Source: Novosphingobium sp. SG919
GTDB taxonomy: Bacteria; Pseudomonadota; Alphaproteobacteria; Sphingomonadales; Sphingomonadaceae
Assembly (NCBI RefSeq): GCF_012932495.1
Contig: NZ_JABCNG010000002.1
Coordinates: forward strand, 248,001 to 312,000
Direction: 5' to 3'
Length of the DNA: 64,000 nt
Shown here: positions 62,132 to 64,000 of the stretch, in pieces
Numbering within the stretch: position 1 is the stretch's first letter
How the letters are laid out: each line of letters begins with the position of its first letter
Translations under genes and position numbers: made by a program
The notes under the pieces: model-generated
Databases searched by the model: none
Told to the model about the DNA's origin: nothing
The model's input: the letters and a program-made list of their open reading frames with translations, nothing else

Positions 62132-64000
62132 ACAACTCTCGCGGCCCCGCGCGCGCATCGGTGCCGATATCGGCGGCACGTTTACCGACGTGGTGCTGGA
62201 AACCGCCACCGCGCGCCATTCGACCAAGATCCTCACCACCTATGACGCGCCCGAGCGGGCCTTGCTCGAAGGGGTGGCGCTGCTGCTCGACGAAGCGGGG
62301 CTCACCCCGGCCGACGTGGACCTGGTGGTCCATGGCACGACTTTGGCGACCAACGCCCTGATCGAGCGGCGCGGGGTGCCCACGGCCCTGCTGACCACCG
62401 AAGGTTTTCGCGATGTGCTGGCGCTGGGCAGCGAAAGCCGCTTCGACCAGTATGACATCGCCATGGAAAAGCCCGCGCCGCTCGTGCCGCGCAAGCTGCG
62501 CCTGGGCGTGGGCGAGCGCATGGCCGCGACCGGCGAAGTGCTCCTGCCGCTGGACGAAGCGGGCGTGCGCGAGGCGGCGGCCACGTTCCGCGCCGAGGGC
62601 ATTCGCGCGGTGGCGGTGGCGTTCCTCCATGCCTATGCCAACCCGGCGCACGAGCAGCAGGCCGCGCGCATCCTGGCCGAGGAAATGCCGGGCGTGAGCC
62701 TGTCGCTGTCGAGCGAAGTCTCGCCCGAAATGCGCGAGTACGAACGCTTTTCCACCACGGTGGCCAATGCCTATGTCCAGCCGATCGTCGACGCCTATCT
62801 GCGCCGGCTGGAAACGCGGCTGGCGGACATGGGCTTTGCCTGCCCGCTCTATCTGATGCTCTCTTCGGGCGGGTTGACCACGGTGGATATCGCCGCGCGG
62901 TTTCCGGTGCGGCTGGTGGAAAGCGGGCCAGCGGGCGGGGCGATCTTTGCGGCCTCGGTGGCGGCGGAATGCGGCGCTGGCGAAGTGCTGGCGCTGGACG
63001 TGGGCGGCACCACCGCCAAGATCTGCCTGATCAACCAATTCCGGCCGCAGACCAGCCAGGTGTTCGAGGTTGGCCGCGCGCACCGTTTCCGCAAGGGATC
63101 GGGCCTGCCCTTGCGCATTCCCGTGGTGGAAATGGTGGAAATCGGCGCGGGCGGCGGTTCGATCGCCTCGGTCGATCGCGCCGGGCGCCTGGCCGTGGGG
63201 CCACATTCGGCCGGATCGGAACCGGGGCCGGCGGCCTATGGCCGGGGCGGCACGCGCCCGACCGTGACCGATGCCGATATCGTGCTGGGCCGGATCGATC
63301 CGGCGCGCTTTGCCGCGGGCAAGGTCTCGCTCGATCCCGCCGCTTCGGCGACCGCCTTGGCGGACTTGCGCATCTGGGACGGCGCGGCACCCACGCTGGC
63401 CGTGGGGGTGAGCGAGATCGTGGACGAGACCATGGCCAGCGCCGCGCGCGTTCACGCGGTGGAGCAGGGCATGACGCTGGAAGACCGCAGCCTGATCGCC
63501 TTTGGCGGCGCGGCGCCGCTCCATGCCGTGCGCTTTGCCGAAAAGCTGGGCATTGGCCGGGTGATCGTGCCGGCCGGCGCGGGCGTGGGATCGGCCGTTG
63601 GCTTTCTGCGCGCGCCGGTATCCTATGAAGTGGCGCGCAGCCACCATGTGCTGCTGACCGAGGGCGCCGATCTGGCGACGCTCGATGCGCTGCTGGGCGC
63701 CATGGCCGCACAGGCGCAAGATCTGGTGGCCAAGGGCGCGCCGGGCGCTGCGCAAAGCGAACGCCGCGTGGCGCTGGGCCGTTATGCCGGGCAGGGCTTT
63801 GAAATCCCGTTCGATCTGCCCGCAGGGCCGCTGCCTGGCGTGGCGGAACTGCGCGGCCTGTTCGAAGCGGCCTATCGCACGCAATATGGCAACCAGGCGC
63901 TCGACCTGCCGGTGGAACTGCTGACCTTCCGCGTCGCCGTGGCGGCGCAAGTGTGGCAAGGGCAGGGCGCCGCCGCGCCTCTGGCCGATCGCTGGATCGA
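62124..64000 (+). CDS. Hydantoinase A / 5-oxoprolinase family protein, 3' end cut by the window
   Basis: The frame is open from the ATG at 62124 to the last base (over 620 residues), so the C-terminus is missing. The N-terminal ASKHA-type motif GADIGGTFTD (residues 13-22), VVHGTTLATNALIERRG, LSLSSEVSPEMREYERFSTTVANAYVQP, MLSSGGLTTVD, ESGPAGGAIFA and LDVGGTTAKICL match the HyuA/oxoprolinase family. These enzymes open hydantoins or 5-oxoproline with ATP, usually with a HyuB partner encoded next, beyond the window. It overlaps the preceding oxygenase by 8 bp. Confidence 0.92.
   Translation, partial: MAEQLSRPRARIGADIGGTFTDVVLETATARHSTKILTTYDAPERALLEGVALLLDEAGLTPADVDLVVHGTTLATNALIERRGVPTALLTTEGFRDVLALGSESRFDQYDIAMEKPAPLVPRKLRLGVGERMAATGEVLLPLDEAGVREAAATFRAEGIRAVAVAFLHAYANPAHEQQAARILAEEMPGVSLSLSSEVSPEMREYERFSTTVANAYVQPIVDAYLRRLETRLADMGFACPLYLMLSSGGLTTVDIAARFPVRLVESGPAGGAIFAASVAAECGAGEVLALDVGGTTAKICLINQFRPQTSQVFEVGRAHRFRKGSGLPLRIPVVEMVEIGAGGGSIASVDRAGRLAVGPHSAGSEPGPAAYGRGGTRPTVTDADIVLGRIDPARFAAGKVSLDPAASATALADLRIWDGAAPTLAVGVSEIVDETMASAARVHAVEQGMTLEDRSLIAFGGAAPLHAVRFAEKLGIGRVIVPAGAGVGSAVGFLRAPVSYEVARSHHVLLTEGADLATLDALLGAMAAQAQDLVAKGAPGAAQSERRVALGRYAGQGFEIPFDLPAGPLPGVAELRGLFEAAYRTQYGNQALDLPVELLTFRVAVAAQVWQGQGAAAPLADRWI

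Noticed and set aside
61878..63959. A 693-codon minus-strand frame opposite the hydantoinase-like gene
   Set aside because: Antisense shadow of a protein with clear HyuA motifs.

Overview
The window is high-GC alphaproteobacterial DNA. Five TonB-dependent receptors (TBDRs), a FecI/FecR pair, copA/copB, cytochrome bd genes and an RPA-type replication initiator beside parAB point to a sphingomonad, most like Novosphingobium or a relative. That taxonomic call is inferred from gene content. No transposase, tRNA, rRNA or CRISPR array was seen. The centre of the window holds a complete replication and partition module of a secondary replicon (megaplasmid or chromid), so the flanking genes sit beside its origin.

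Layout. 1-10.1 kb: two adjacent paralogous TBDR genes, the second with an STN signalling domain, next to a FecI-type sigma factor, a FecR-type anti-sigma and a secreted amidohydrolase; then a third TBDR. 10.3-16.7 kb: a cytochrome bd oxidase locus, cydABX on the minus strand and cydDC on the plus strand, sharing a control region with an FNR-type box. cydX encodes only 36 residues. 16.7-21.7 kb: a small secreted protein, a hybrid histidine kinase, a spermidine-synthase-like protein and a metallo-beta-lactamase-fold hydrolase. 21.7-27.0 kb: parA-parB-repA, two GTTTCCCCGGGGAAAC palindromes (candidate parS, one inside repA), six iterons mostly 22 bp apart, and an AT-rich stretch with a perfect 17-bp inverted repeat. 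27.0-31.6 kb: a metal-response cluster of copC facing a CnrY/CnrX/CnrH-like signalling trio that runs into copA-copB. The CnrX-like protein keeps all five CnrX metal ligands at a constant offset. 31.6-37.4 kb: a DUF2332 protein, a TBDR with a His-rich N-terminus and a chemoreceptor. 37.4-44.4 kb: an extended urease operon, ureDABCEFG plus a HupE/UreJ nickel permease and a secreted M20 amidohydrolase.

44.4-64 kb: a catabolic block of convergent and divergent operons. It holds an amidohydrolase, a TBDR-MFS uptake pair, three short-chain dehydrogenases, a DUF1445 protein, a PhyH oxygenase, a glutamine-synthetase-like ligase with a Rieske oxygenase, a LOG protein, an aldehyde dehydrogenase, a DUF3830 protein, a Cys/Met-metabolism PLP enzyme, an isopenicillin-N-synthase-like oxygenase and the start of a hydantoinase/5-oxoprolinase. 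The combination suggests degradation of a nitrogen-containing organic compound, possibly through gamma-glutamylated intermediates. The substrate cannot be read from sequence.

The most interesting parts are the origin and partition module, the CnrX-type sensor coupled to copper genes and close to a nickel-dependent urease, and the uncharacterised catabolic block.
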